DNA of 31,629 nt. Source: Paludibacter sp. UBA5753 (GTDB lineage: Bacteria > Bacteroidota > Bacteroidia > Bacteroidales > Paludibacteraceae). Each line of letters opens with the position of its first letter. Position 1 is the stretch's first letter. The translations under genes and the position numbers were made by a program. A model generated the notes under the pieces. It was not told the DNA's origin. It made no database searches and worked only from the letters and a program-made list of their open reading frames with translations. Positions 14,865 to 23,742 of this stretch are shown piece after piece. The DNA lies in the NCBI GenBank assembly GCA_002427615.1, contig DIFH01000144.1:58178-89806 (forward strand), written 5' to 3'.

Positions 14865-16532
14865 ATGAAACGGCTAATTATAAATATTCGAACTAACCTC
14901 AATTCCCCCTTTAGGGGGTTAGGGGGCAGGATTGTTATGTTAGTAGTTCTCATGCTATTCTCGTGCAAAGATTCCGTTGTTCCCACAATTCCGGTGGTAA
15001 AAAACGATGAGACCTACGCTCCTGAAAAAGTAAAAGCAGTAATGGACGAATGGCAACGAAAGAATTTCAACTTTTTTGTGGCAGGCGCTTCACCTACTGG
15101 TTTGGCACTTGAAGGTAACGATAGAGGCGATGTAGTAACTATCGGTGGAAGTGGTTTTGGCGTTATGGCAATTATAGTAGGAACGGAACGTGCATGGATT
15201 ACCCGCGAACAATCGACTACGCAAATGCAGAAAATAGTTCGTTTTTTAGGCAAGGCTGAACGGTTTAAAGGCGCCTGGTCTCATTGGTACAATCCCGATG
15301 GAACAGCACACCCTTTTGGCGATCAGGTGAAAACGGGCGATTTAATTGAGACTGCCTTTATGATGGCCGGATTATTGGCTGCCGGTGAATATTATACAGG
15401 AACAACATCTGTTGAAAAAGAAATTCGGGATTCAGTTTCTTCTTTTTGGAAAACAATTGATTGGAAGTTTTATTCAGGAAATGGAGATGCCCTGAATTGG
15501 TTATACTATTCGCAGGAAAATAGATTAACCATGCACATCAAAGGTTGGAACGAAGGTTTAATCAGCTATATTCTGGCGCTCGGCGCTCCTGAACCAATGA
15601 ATATTAGTTACGATGTTTATAACAATGGATGGCTAAGTGGTGGAGGTATTATAAACCGAACCGGTAAGTTTTATGGCTACGATTTAGTTTTAGGAGAGAA
15701 TTATGGCGGTCCCATGTTTTTTGCTCATTATTCGTTTATGGGTCTAAATCCAAATTTAATGGAAGATAATTATACCAATTATTGGCAGCAAAATGTGAGT
15801 CATACCATGATAAACAGACATTATTGTGTTTATGCAGCTCCAAAGGACTTTAAATACAGCGAAACAGACTGGGGACTTACTGCTTGTTATGGTGGTCGTC
15901 CACCTTGGGGATATTCGGCTCGTTCGCCACTTAACGACGATGGAGTAATAGCTCCTACAGCTGCGTTGGGGTCGTATCCATATACACCGTTTTACAGTAC
16001 ACAGGTGTTAATACATTTAGCTGAGTACAGTTTAGCACATGGTACTTATGGTTTTGCCGATGCCTATTCGCCTGAAACTTCCACTTCGGAAAAGAAACAT
16101 TTGGCTATCGATCAGGGTCCGATTGTGGTAATGATGGAAAATTATCGTAGCGGTTTGATTTGGAATTTATTAATGAAAAATGCCGATATTCAAAAAGGTC
16201 TTGCATTGGCCGGAATGAAAGCAAAACCAAATTTTAAAGAAGGTTTTCATAAAGCAATTTCAAATACCTATACAAATGAATACGATATGATGCGGCATCC
16301 CGACAGGGGCAGTTTTGAGTTAGATTATTTTTTAACTATTGGTGGGAATACCCGCTTCATTATTAAAAATGCCAGCGAAAAGATAATTAAAGATACTACT
16401 TTTAACGCTCCCACAGGAGAAAATATATTTAAATTTAAAAACACAACAACCATTCTAAATGGAAAACAATATACCATGACGATGACAACTTCAAGCAACA
16501 AAGACTATTCGTTAGTGGTTAGATTGAGATAA
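14865..16532 (+). CDS. Second GH144 endo-beta-1,2-glucanase, lipoprotein
   Basis: This 555-residue paralogue of the enzyme at 8628 shares GGSGFGVMAIIVGTER, RFKGAWSHWYN, YGGPMFFAHYSFMGLNP and AIDQGPIVVMMENYRSGLIW. It lacks the FN3-like domain. Instead it has a lipoprotein signal (lipobox LFSC, Cys34) followed by KDS, similar to the acidic lipoprotein export signals of Bacteroidota, and it gains a C-terminal beta domain (about 440-555). It is probably the surface endo-enzyme that makes fragments for SusCD. The start at 14865 gives a signal with MKRLIINI, then a 14-residue insert encoded by an intergenic repeat (14889-14930), then the hydrophobic stretch. A Met at 14937 would leave too short a signal without basic residues. 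Removing the insert would restore a normal lipoprotein signal. Confidence 0.83.
   Translation: MKRLIINIRTNLNSPFRGLGGRIVMLVVLMLFSCKDSVVPTIPVVKNDETYAPEKVKAVMDEWQRKNFNFFVAGASPTGLALEGNDRGDVVTIGGSGFGVMAIIVGTERAWITREQSTTQMQKIVRFLGKAERFKGAWSHWYNPDGTAHPFGDQVKTGDLIETAFMMAGLLAAGEYYTGTTSVEKEIRDSVSSFWKTIDWKFYSGNGDALNWLYYSQENRLTMHIKGWNEGLISYILALGAPEPMNISYDVYNNGWLSGGGIINRTGKFYGYDLVLGENYGGPMFFAHYSFMGLNPNLMEDNYTNYWQQNVSHTMINRHYCVYAAPKDFKYSETDWGLTACYGGRPPWGYSARSPLNDDGVIAPTAALGSYPYTPFYSTQVLIHLAEYSLAHGTYGFADAYSPETSTSEKKHLAIDQGPIVVMMENYRSGLIWNLLMKNADIQKGLALAGMKAKPNFKEGFHKAISNTYTNEYDMMRHPDRGSFELDYFLTIGGNTRFIIKNASEKIIKDTTFNAPTGENIFKFKNTTTILNGKQYTMTMTTSSNKDYSLVVRLR
14901..14926 (-). repeat. Third repeat copy, inside a signal-peptide coding region
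   Basis: This is an inverted copy of the CCCCTAAC-type repeat found twice at 14778-14832. Here it is translated as SPFRGLGG in the N-terminal region of the second GH144. The surrounding insert of 14 codons (14889-14930) keeps the reading frame. Confidence 0.6.
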
Positions 16533-16576
16533 TTAACAACAAACTATTTTTTATTCATCCTTAAATTATTATTTTT

Positions 16577-19087
16577 ATGAAACAGTTTTTTACTTTACTG
16601 GTGACGGCGCTTACATTCAGTGCTTTCACTTTGGCTCAAGAAACATTTGTTCTTGACAATTTTGAAAATGGATTGGTGAATTTCACCGAAGTAGTTAATG
16701 TAAATCCTCCCGCACATTTCGATTTTGCGGTAGTTGACAATCCTGTGAAAGCAGGAATTAATACCAGTAACAAGGTATGGGAATGGAAACGCTTCGATGC
16801 CGAAGCTGAAAACAAAATTTGGGCTGGGTTTTATGCAACATTAAAAACAGAAATCCCGAAAGGTTACCATCGCATCGAAATTAAGTATTTGCGTACAAAT
16901 GCCACTTCGCAATTGAAAATAAAATGCGAAGGCGCTGTAAACAAGGAAATTGCTCCGATTAATCCTGCTTCAAAAACAAATGAATGGGAAACGCTGGTTT
17001 TTGACATTTATGCGAACGGAATTAAGAACATCAGGATATTTGGTATGTTCCCGGATTATTACGAACCAATTGATGTTAACGCAACGGTTTATATCGACGA
17101 TATTAAAATTATTTACGATCCAACTATCGTACCACCACCAGCTCCAACATCAATTTCGTTTTTTACAAATAGCGCCAGTAACCTTTTTCACGATCAAAGT
17201 TGGGTAAATCAAACTGCTCCAAGTACAGTCAACGCTGTTCTTTGGTCGGATCCTACCCAACCGGGCGATAAATTGCCAGTCGTAACAACTCCTGTAAAAG
17301 ACGGTGCAAATGCATTGAAACTTCAATGGAAATCGGTTGAAACAGGCGACTGGATGGCTTTAGTTGCAGCTATTGACTGGATACCTGCCGATCTTTCGCA
17401 AATGACTCACCTGAAATTCTGGGTAAACTCACCGGTTGCAATTGCAAAAGCCGATTTGCCTAAATTACGCTTCGAGGCAACTTCCGGAACTCCAAACAAT
17501 ACAGGTAAAGTGCTTATGGGTAATTATCTGGCTGCAGATTTAGCGGCTAACACCTGGACAGAAGTTTCTATACCTTTAGCTGATATTTGGGCTGCAGATC
17601 CTACTTTCACATCGAAAGATGTAGTGAAAGGTATTTTCTTCTCTCAAAACACGACTGATAATGTGGAGCACACGATGTATATCGATGAAATAAAGTTCGA
17701 ACAAGTAACACCGGCTTTGGTATTGTTCACAAATAGCGCAAGCGATTTGTTTCACGATCAAAGTTGGACAAATGTAACTGCGCCAAGTACAATTGTTGGT
17801 GTATTATGGTCAGATCCAACACAACCGGGCGATAAATTGCCAGCCGTAACAACTCCTGTAAAAGACGGTGCAAACGCTTTGAAATTGCAGTGGAAATCGA
17901 ACGAAGGTGGTTCGTGGATGGCTTTGGTTGCAGCAGTAGGTTGGACTTCGTTTGATTTAACTCCAATGACACACTTGTCGTTCTGGGTATATTCGCCAGT
18001 ACGTATCAATAGAGAATTGCTTCCTAATATATATCTGGAATCGCACAGCGGTAACCCGAATAAAACAGGTAAGCTGCCCATGGGTAATTACGTGATAAGC
18101 TTAGCTGCTGATACGTGGACAGAAGTTAGAGTGCCTTTAGCTGATTTATATGCTGCTGATCCGGCATTTACAGCCAAAGATGTTGTTAAAGGTATTTTCT
18201 TTGAACAAAAAGTAGTAGATGCTACCGAACGTACCATGTTTGTCGACGAATTCAAATTTATTGCTCTTCCGGCAAGTGCAACTAATGCGAGTATGTTTAT
18301 TGATTTTGGTGATAACAATCCGGCTTTGATGATGGAAGGTAACTGGAATAATGTAACAGACCATCAGGCAGCAAATACAAAACTGATTGACGAAAGTGGA
18401 AATGCAACAGGTATTACCTTGGCTGTAACTGATCCTTTCTATAATGGTTATAATACTGCCGGCACAGCAGTACCAACAGGCGCTGCTGCAATCTTTGCGG
18501 GTAATGCAACTACCGATAATTTCTTTGGAAATGGCGATGTTTGGGGTACAACTCCGGCAAATCCCGAAGGTATCATCACGCTCAGTGGATTAAATCCTGC
18601 TAAATTCTATTCATTTAAGATTTTTGCATCGCGCACAGGCGTTACAAATATCCGTGAAGCCAAATATACAATGACTGGTTTGGGAGCAGCTGTATCTGAT
18701 ACTTTAAGCGCTTCGAATAATACATCGCGCATTGCTGAAATAATAGATATTAAGCCAACAGCCGAAGGTGTAATCACTTTTAAAACCGAAGCAGGTCCTA
18801 ATAACAACAGCGCTGAAAAATTCTATTTCCTCGGAGCAATGAAAATTACCGTTAGCGATACTGAAACAGGTATATTCACACCTAAATCGGCCGAAAAAAT
18901 CAATGCATTTTATAACAATGGAGTGTTAAAACTTGCTGATTACACTGGAATGGTTCGGGTTTATGGTCTTGCGGGTAATCTTGTTGCTGAGAAACAATCT
19001 GTATTCGGATTTGCTCAGGTAAATCTTCAAAAGGGTATTTATATTGTAAATACTACTGAAGGGAACGCAAAACTATTTGTGAAATAA
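16577..19087 (+). CDS. T9SS multi-module protein without catalytic domain, likely glycan-binding
   Basis: This 836-residue secreted protein has a signal peptide (1-20) and then a CBM-like beta-sandwich module (about 22-182). Two near-identical modules follow in tandem (about 193-380 and 381-565, both with HDQSW, TAPST and PVKDGANALKLQWKS). A fourth module (about 570-763, WNNVTDHQAANTKLID) and a T9SS C-terminal sorting domain (about 765-836, VYGLAGNLVAEKQ and GIYIVNTTEGNAKLFVK) complete it. No enzyme signature is visible. The tandem modules, the fourth module and the sorting domain recur in the SGNH hydrolase next door. Its place after susCD-GH144 suggests a surface-displayed glycan-binding protein in the role of SusE/SusF, but exported by T9SS and not as a lipoprotein. 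The ligand is not known from sequence. Confidence 0.72.
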   Translation: MKQFFTLLVTALTFSAFTLAQETFVLDNFENGLVNFTEVVNVNPPAHFDFAVVDNPVKAGINTSNKVWEWKRFDAEAENKIWAGFYATLKTEIPKGYHRIEIKYLRTNATSQLKIKCEGAVNKEIAPINPASKTNEWETLVFDIYANGIKNIRIFGMFPDYYEPIDVNATVYIDDIKIIYDPTIVPPPAPTSISFFTNSASNLFHDQSWVNQTAPSTVNAVLWSDPTQPGDKLPVVTTPVKDGANALKLQWKSVETGDWMALVAAIDWIPADLSQMTHLKFWVNSPVAIAKADLPKLRFEATSGTPNNTGKVLMGNYLAADLAANTWTEVSIPLADIWAADPTFTSKDVVKGIFFSQNTTDNVEHTMYIDEIKFEQVTPALVLFTNSASDLFHDQSWTNVTAPSTIVGVLWSDPTQPGDKLPAVTTPVKDGANALKLQWKSNEGGSWMALVAAVGWTSFDLTPMTHLSFWVYSPVRINRELLPNIYLESHSGNPNKTGKLPMGNYVISLAADTWTEVRVPLADLYAADPAFTAKDVVKGIFFEQKVVDATERTMFVDEFKFIALPASATNASMFIDFGDNNPALMMEGNWNNVTDHQAANTKLIDESGNATGITLAVTDPFYNGYNTAGTAVPTGAAAIFAGNATTDNFFGNGDVWGTTPANPEGIITLSGLNPAKFYSFKIFASRTGVTNIREAKYTMTGLGAAVSDTLSASNNTSRIAEIIDIKPTAEGVITFKTEAGPNNNSAEKFYFLGAMKITVSDTETGIFTPKSAEKINAFYNNGVLKLADYTGMVRVYGLAGNLVAEKQSVFGFAQVNLQKGIYIVNTTEGNAKLFVK
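17155..18270 (+). repeat. Internal tandem duplication, 564-bp unit
   Basis: Two consecutive copies of a 188-codon unit lie inside the gene at 16577. The block CACGATCAAAGTTGG starts at 17189 and again at 17753, exactly 564 bp apart. Long stretches such as AACTCCTGTAAAAGACGG are identical, so the duplication or gene conversion is recent. Confidence 0.75.
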
Positions 19088-19113
19088 ACTCATATAGTTC
19101 AATTTAAGTGTTT

Positions 19114-19149
19114 TGACTCCGGAATTATAAATGAATGATTCCGGAGTCA
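19114..19149 (+). terminator. Strong hairpin between the two T9SS cargo genes
   Basis: TGACTCCGGAAT and ATTCCGGAGTCA form a perfect 12-bp stem with a 12-nt loop, followed by TTTTATTTGTTT. It fits an intrinsic terminator for the PUL transcript, or an attenuator that lowers expression of the SGNH gene starting at 19190. Confidence 0.65.
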
Positions 19150-19189
19150 TTTTATTTGTTTACTCAATAAAATTTTTTAGTATAAAGTT

Positions 19190-21223
19190 ATGAAGAAAAT
19201 ATTAGCATCTATGCTGCTTTTTGTTTTTGCAGCAACGGTTTCTGCACAATATCCTCGCGCTTCACTATGGACAGCCGATATAAATGGCTTTGCATCGCAA
19301 GATGCGGTTAACGGCGTACAAAAAGACGTGGTACTTTTTGCAGGTAGTTCTACATTTACCATGTGGGGAAGTTTAAAAACTGATTTTCCGAACTCTAAAG
19401 TGCTTAATCGTGCATTTGGTGGTTCCATGATGACGGATCTTATTTATTATTTTAATCAGATTGTGGCGCCATACACTCCACGTCAGGTGGTTTTATACGA
19501 AGGAGATAACGATTTGTACGGAACGACTAAAACGGCGGAGCAATTCATGGACGATGTGATAACAATGACTCGATTGATAAATATTTACTATCCTAATGCC
19601 AAAATTTTATTGGTATCTATTAAGCCGAGCCCCTCACGTACAAGTGCATTTACAAAATTTCAGGCTTCAAATGTACTAATGAAAAACTATGCCGATAAGT
19701 TTGATTATATCGATTATGTGGACACATGGACTCCGATGTTAAAACAGGATGGAACTCCTAACGAATCACTTTTTGGCAGTGATATGCTCCACATGAATGC
19801 TTCAGGATATGCCTTGTGGAAATCGATACTCGAACCCCTGTTGCTAACTGCTATACCCGACTCTGAGGCAAAGGATATTACCTTGTTCGACGAGAGTTCG
19901 AACGCTACATACCATGAACCCAGTTGGGTAAATGCAACTGCGCCAAGTACTTTTACAACGGCAAAAGAAGAAAAGATTTCGTGCGATAGTACACATCATC
20001 ATTCCGGAGCAACTTCACTGAAACTGACGTATCAGGGCATAGGCGTGGGTAACTGGAAAGCTTGTGTAGCCACCAAAGACTGGGCTGCATTTGATGTTTC
20101 AAGCCTGAAAGAACTTGAAATGTATGTATATTCTGACAATAAGGTAGATTCAATAAATCTACCTTTTATTTATCTGGAATCGTACACATCAACAACAACC
20201 GCGAAACTACGCTTGTCGAACTATTTAAATGAAATTCCGGCAGCAACCTGGACAAAAGTGGTAGTTCCTATTCAGGATTGGAAAGCCAAATCGCCAACAT
20301 TTGCGTACAACAATGTAAAAACAGTTTTCTTCTCGCAAATGAATTTGAATACAGCGCCGGTTGAATTGTATCTCGACGATGTTATATTCAGATTGCAAAG
20401 CAGTGGCTCAAATCCGGGCACAGGTAACTCGGGAAATATATTAGTCGATTTTGGTTCGGCAGCAAATGGTACAGCCGGTAATTGGAATAATATTACCGAT
20501 CATCAGGCAGCTGACACCAAATTAATTGATGATCACGGAGTTGTTACAAGTATTTCACTTAAAGTTACCGATCCGTTTTACAACGGGTATAATTCAGCAG
20601 GCACAACTGCTCCTACTGGCGATGCAGCGGCAATATTCCCCTCCACAGCTACCAGCGATAATTTTTTCGGTCATGGAAATGCGTGGGGTAGCACACCTGC
20701 AAACCCCGAAGGCATTTTTACCCTTAGCGGTTTAGATAAAACGAAATATTATAGTTTCAAAATTTTTGCATCACGACCAAGTACAAGCGACAACCGCGAA
20801 TCGCAATACACAATAACCGGAAGTACAACCAAAATAAGTTCATTAAATGCGTCAACCAACACCAGTCAGGTAGCAAAAATAGATAGTATAATTCCTGATA
20901 ATTCGGGTATAATTACGGTTAAATGTAATGCCGGAGCGAATAATACAACGACCGAAAGGTTCTACTATATTGGAGCAATGAAAATAACTATTCTCGATAA
21001 TCAAACAGGCGTTAATGCCCCCAATGCAGTTGGTTTTAATGCGTATTATTCAAACGGAGTATTGAAAGTTGCTGATTACACAGGTAGAATTAAAGTGTAT
21101 AACCTCTCAGGAACAGTAGTGACTGAAGGTCAGGCTTTATTCGGACAATATCAGGTAAAACTTGATAAGGGTATTTACATTGTAAAAACAATTTTGGGTA
21201 TTAATAAAATAATAGTTAAATAA
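19190..21223 (+). CDS. T9SS SGNH/GDSL hydrolase with shared binding modules
   Basis: This 677-residue secreted protein has a signal peptide (1-19) and an SGNH/GDSL-type hydrolase domain (about 22-220). Its catalytic set looks intact: Ser54 in FAGSSTFTMW, a Gly in NRAFGGS, Asn107 in EGDNDLYG, and Asp198/His201 in SDMLHMNASGY. Then come one copy of the TAPST module (about 230-402), one copy of the WNN..DHQAA module (about 416-602) and a T9SS sorting domain (about 603-677). Both modules are shared with the preceding protein, so both probably target the same glycan. SGNH enzymes of this kind deacylate sugars or lipids. Removal of acyl groups such as succinate from natural beta-1,2-glucans is an attractive guess, not shown by sequence. 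A terminator-like hairpin precedes the gene. Confidence 0.8.
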   Translation: MKKILASMLLFVFAATVSAQYPRASLWTADINGFASQDAVNGVQKDVVLFAGSSTFTMWGSLKTDFPNSKVLNRAFGGSMMTDLIYYFNQIVAPYTPRQVVLYEGDNDLYGTTKTAEQFMDDVITMTRLINIYYPNAKILLVSIKPSPSRTSAFTKFQASNVLMKNYADKFDYIDYVDTWTPMLKQDGTPNESLFGSDMLHMNASGYALWKSILEPLLLTAIPDSEAKDITLFDESSNATYHEPSWVNATAPSTFTTAKEEKISCDSTHHHSGATSLKLTYQGIGVGNWKACVATKDWAAFDVSSLKELEMYVYSDNKVDSINLPFIYLESYTSTTTAKLRLSNYLNEIPAATWTKVVVPIQDWKAKSPTFAYNNVKTVFFSQMNLNTAPVELYLDDVIFRLQSSGSNPGTGNSGNILVDFGSAANGTAGNWNNITDHQAADTKLIDDHGVVTSISLKVTDPFYNGYNSAGTTAPTGDAAAIFPSTATSDNFFGHGNAWGSTPANPEGIFTLSGLDKTKYYSFKIFASRPSTSDNRESQYTITGSTTKISSLNASTNTSQVAKIDSIIPDNSGIITVKCNAGANNTTTERFYYIGAMKITILDNQTGVNAPNAVGFNAYYSNGVLKVADYTGRIKVYNLSGTVVTEGQALFGQYQVKLDKGIYIVKTILGINKIIVK

Positions 21224-21236
21224 TACTTCCTATAGT

Positions 21237-23531
21237 TTATTCCAAAAACTTATTATTAAACAGCAAGAAACCGATATTCAGTCCAAAATTCCAACGACTT
21301 GCCGAGGAGCTGTAATAATTTACAAACGCTCCAATCGAAGCAGTTTTAAAATTGAAAACTGCTGAAGTTTCGGCTATAAAGTGCGATGAAGTGAAAGGAC
21401 GTAAATATGCCGCTGAATTATCATCCTTGCGGTAAATACTTTTATAGGGGACAAAACAATACATTTCACCCCGAAGATGAAACTGATCGGTAATATTGTA
21501 AATAGGCTTTAAACCCACAGCAGCAAACTGATTTGCACTATATGCCTCATTGAATACCGTGCGGCTATGAGGTGTCGGCCGGAATGCCGGAGACTGAATG
21601 ATTGTTGCAGAGTAGTTTTGAAGGAAATCACGGGTTGATACAACCACTTCTCCATACGTGCCTAATGTAAGTTTGTGCGATAAACGGAAATACCGATCGG
21701 ATATTAAATGGCCATTCACCCATAAATCCGTTCGATTAGTCACATTTTGATTTGGATAGGCGGCTGGTTTGAAATTCTCATCACCACCCAATAATTGCAG
21801 GGATATAGAATGATTATAACCCAAGGTAGGATACATTGGACTATTTAAAGTATAGGTTTCTGCACGTGTAAATAAGCTTCCGATATAATAAATACTCTTA
21901 TCGTTATTCATAGAGGGAGTAACCAAATTTTCATCTTCATAAGAATCCGTTAAAGCTCCAAAACCTGCCCCGAATTCCATGCGTCCTTTCATCGTTAAAG
22001 GAAAACCCACACTTAGTTTTCCATATCCTTCTGTCTGGCTAAAATTGGCCACCCGATCATCTGCATAAAACAACTGTATCGCATCAAAGTAATTAAATTT
22101 ATGAAATACTAATGCTAATTTTACATACCAGTTTTTTGTTGTCGGAATATCAATACGGGTTCCCAGTCCAAGTCCGTTATATATCCGACCGAACTGGGCA
22201 TCTACATAAGCCGTTTGAGCAAACTTGGTCAAATTCTGATACATCAACCCAACATAAGCCTGGTTTGAAATGGAAGACGAAATATTACCCCCTATCTTTA
22301 ACTTCAAATTGGGCTCTATCTTTACGTTCAGATTTAAATCGAACAACCCAGTTTTTTTATTCAAGGTTGCATGCGGAATGACTTCTGAAATTTTGTCATC
22401 CGAAATCAAATCAAAATAAGCCTCTTTAAATTCATCTATATTAAAATCTTTGCAATTCTCGTGAAGTACATGCTCAATATATATTTTTTGTAGTGAATCC
22501 ACTCCTTGAATTGTTACATTTTGAAACTTTAATTCAGGAAAAGTGCGGCGAAAGGCGAAACGCTTTTCTGTTACATCATCGGCAAATGCCTGACGAGCTA
22601 CCCGTGATTTTATTTCTGCAATATGTGCAACCGTAGAGTCATATCCTAACTTCACCAATTCATCCACATTCGAAAAATCAAAAGTACGTACACCTTCCAG
22701 ATCGAAATGAAGTACCATGCCATCTTCCTTGGGAATAGTATAATCTGTTTTACTCATTACCATATTTGTAATTTGTTCCACAATATTATTTTCACCTGGT
22801 TTTTTAGGGTTTTTGGCAACCGTGCTCCCAATAATAAAGTCCGGTTTAAAATCGTCACGCATAACATCCACCGGGAAATTATTATAAATTCCACCATCAA
22901 ACAGTAACCTTCCATCCACTACAATAGGTTTAAACATAAAAGGGTAACTCATGGATGCACGAACGGCATCGCCCAAATCGCCATTGCGAAAGATAACAGC
23001 TTCCTTTTTATAAATATCGGCGGCAACACATCTAAACGGCACAAAAAGCTTGTCAAAATCTCCATCCGAAGCCGCAGTGGCTTTGGCAAACAACTGCATG
23101 AAGGCATAATTCATTTGATGCGGTGAAACAATATTGCTGGGAAAAATTTCGGATTTAACACGTGTTGAGTCTAAATGATTGATTCTGAATTTAATTTCGA
23201 TAATGCTTGGCTTTGGATCGACATTCCGGTAGTAATAAATATATTTCGATTCAATCGTGCCGGTTGACCAATGTTTAAAATCTTCGGATTTAAGAATTTC
23301 AATCATCTCATCGATAGTATAGCCCATAGCATACATTGACCCGACAATGGCTCCCATCGAAGTACCTGCGATATAATCAATGGGGATATTGTTTTCCTCA
23401 AGCGCTTTGATAACGCCAATATGAGTGATTCCTTTAGCTCCGCCTCCGCTAAGCACAAGCCCCACTTTTTGAGCGGAAATAAATCCACTTAACAATACAG
23501 ATGCCAGAAGTAGTTGATATTTTTTTATCAT
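21237..23531 (-). CDS. Patatin-like phospholipase fused to a POTRA/Omp85 barrel
   Basis: This is a protein of about 764 residues. It has a signal peptide (1-20), a patatin domain (about 22-290) with oxyanion motif GGGAKG (29-34), nucleophile Ser58 in GTSMG and Asp212 in DGG, a POTRA-like linker (about 340-420) and a C-terminal surface-antigen beta-barrel (about 430-764). The arrangement matches bacterial patatin-Omp85 proteins related to type Vd autotransporters such as PlpD, which place a phospholipase A at the outer membrane. The frame opens at 23621, but the Met at 23531 starts a standard signal peptide (MIKKYQLLLASVLLSGFISAQ) and is preferred. The gene converges on the SGNH gene with only 13 bp between them and shows no functional link to the PUL. 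Confidence 0.88.
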   Translation of the reverse strand: MIKKYQLLLASVLLSGFISAQKVGLVLSGGGAKGITHIGVIKALEENNIPIDYIAGTSMGAIVGSMYAMGYTIDEMIEILKSEDFKHWSTGTIESKYIYYYRNVDPKPSIIEIKFRINHLDSTRVKSEIFPSNIVSPHQMNYAFMQLFAKATAASDGDFDKLFVPFRCVAADIYKKEAVIFRNGDLGDAVRASMSYPFMFKPIVVDGRLLFDGGIYNNFPVDVMRDDFKPDFIIGSTVAKNPKKPGENNIVEQITNMVMSKTDYTIPKEDGMVLHFDLEGVRTFDFSNVDELVKLGYDSTVAHIAEIKSRVARQAFADDVTEKRFAFRRTFPELKFQNVTIQGVDSLQKIYIEHVLHENCKDFNIDEFKEAYFDLISDDKISEVIPHATLNKKTGLFDLNLNVKIEPNLKLKIGGNISSSISNQAYVGLMYQNLTKFAQTAYVDAQFGRIYNGLGLGTRIDIPTTKNWYVKLALVFHKFNYFDAIQLFYADDRVANFSQTEGYGKLSVGFPLTMKGRMEFGAGFGALTDSYEDENLVTPSMNNDKSIYYIGSLFTRAETYTLNSPMYPTLGYNHSISLQLLGGDENFKPAAYPNQNVTNRTDLWVNGHLISDRYFRLSHKLTLGTYGEVVVSTRDFLQNYSATIIQSPAFRPTPHSRTVFNEAYSANQFAAVGLKPIYNITDQFHLRGEMYCFVPYKSIYRKDDNSAAYLRPFTSSHFIAETSAVFNFKTASIGAFVNYYSSSASRWNFGLNIGFLLFNNKFLE

Positions 23532-23680
23532 GACAGAAATCTTTTTTATAGCCGTTGTAAAATTAGTAAAAAAGCAATATATCTTGTATATTCTCCGAAA
23601 ATAAAAAATGTAAAAGTCCATTCATAATTATATCAACTCCCTTTGTATTACATTTATAAAACAATCGATCAAGATGAAAA

Positions 23681-23711
23681 AACCTCCTTTTCCCGATAGG
23701 AAAAGGAGGTT
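23681..23711 (-). terminator. Rho-independent terminator of the beta-helix gene
   Basis: AACCTCCTTTTCC and GGAAAAGGAGGTT form a perfect 13-bp stem with a 5-nt loop, followed on the minus strand by a run of T. It lies about 30 bp after the stop codon of the gene at 23743-26091. Confidence 0.85.
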
Positions 23712-23742
23712 ATCCTGGTTTTACTAAAAGTTCAGAGCCGGT

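Noticed and set aside
14778..14926. CRISPR-like or phase-variable repeat array
   Set aside because: Only three diverged copies, one inverted, with unequal spacers; this fits dispersed intergenic repeats and not an array.
17727..18081. Antisense frames in the T9SS binding protein
   Set aside because: They arise from the repeated modules on the opposite strand and have no independent signal or promoter.
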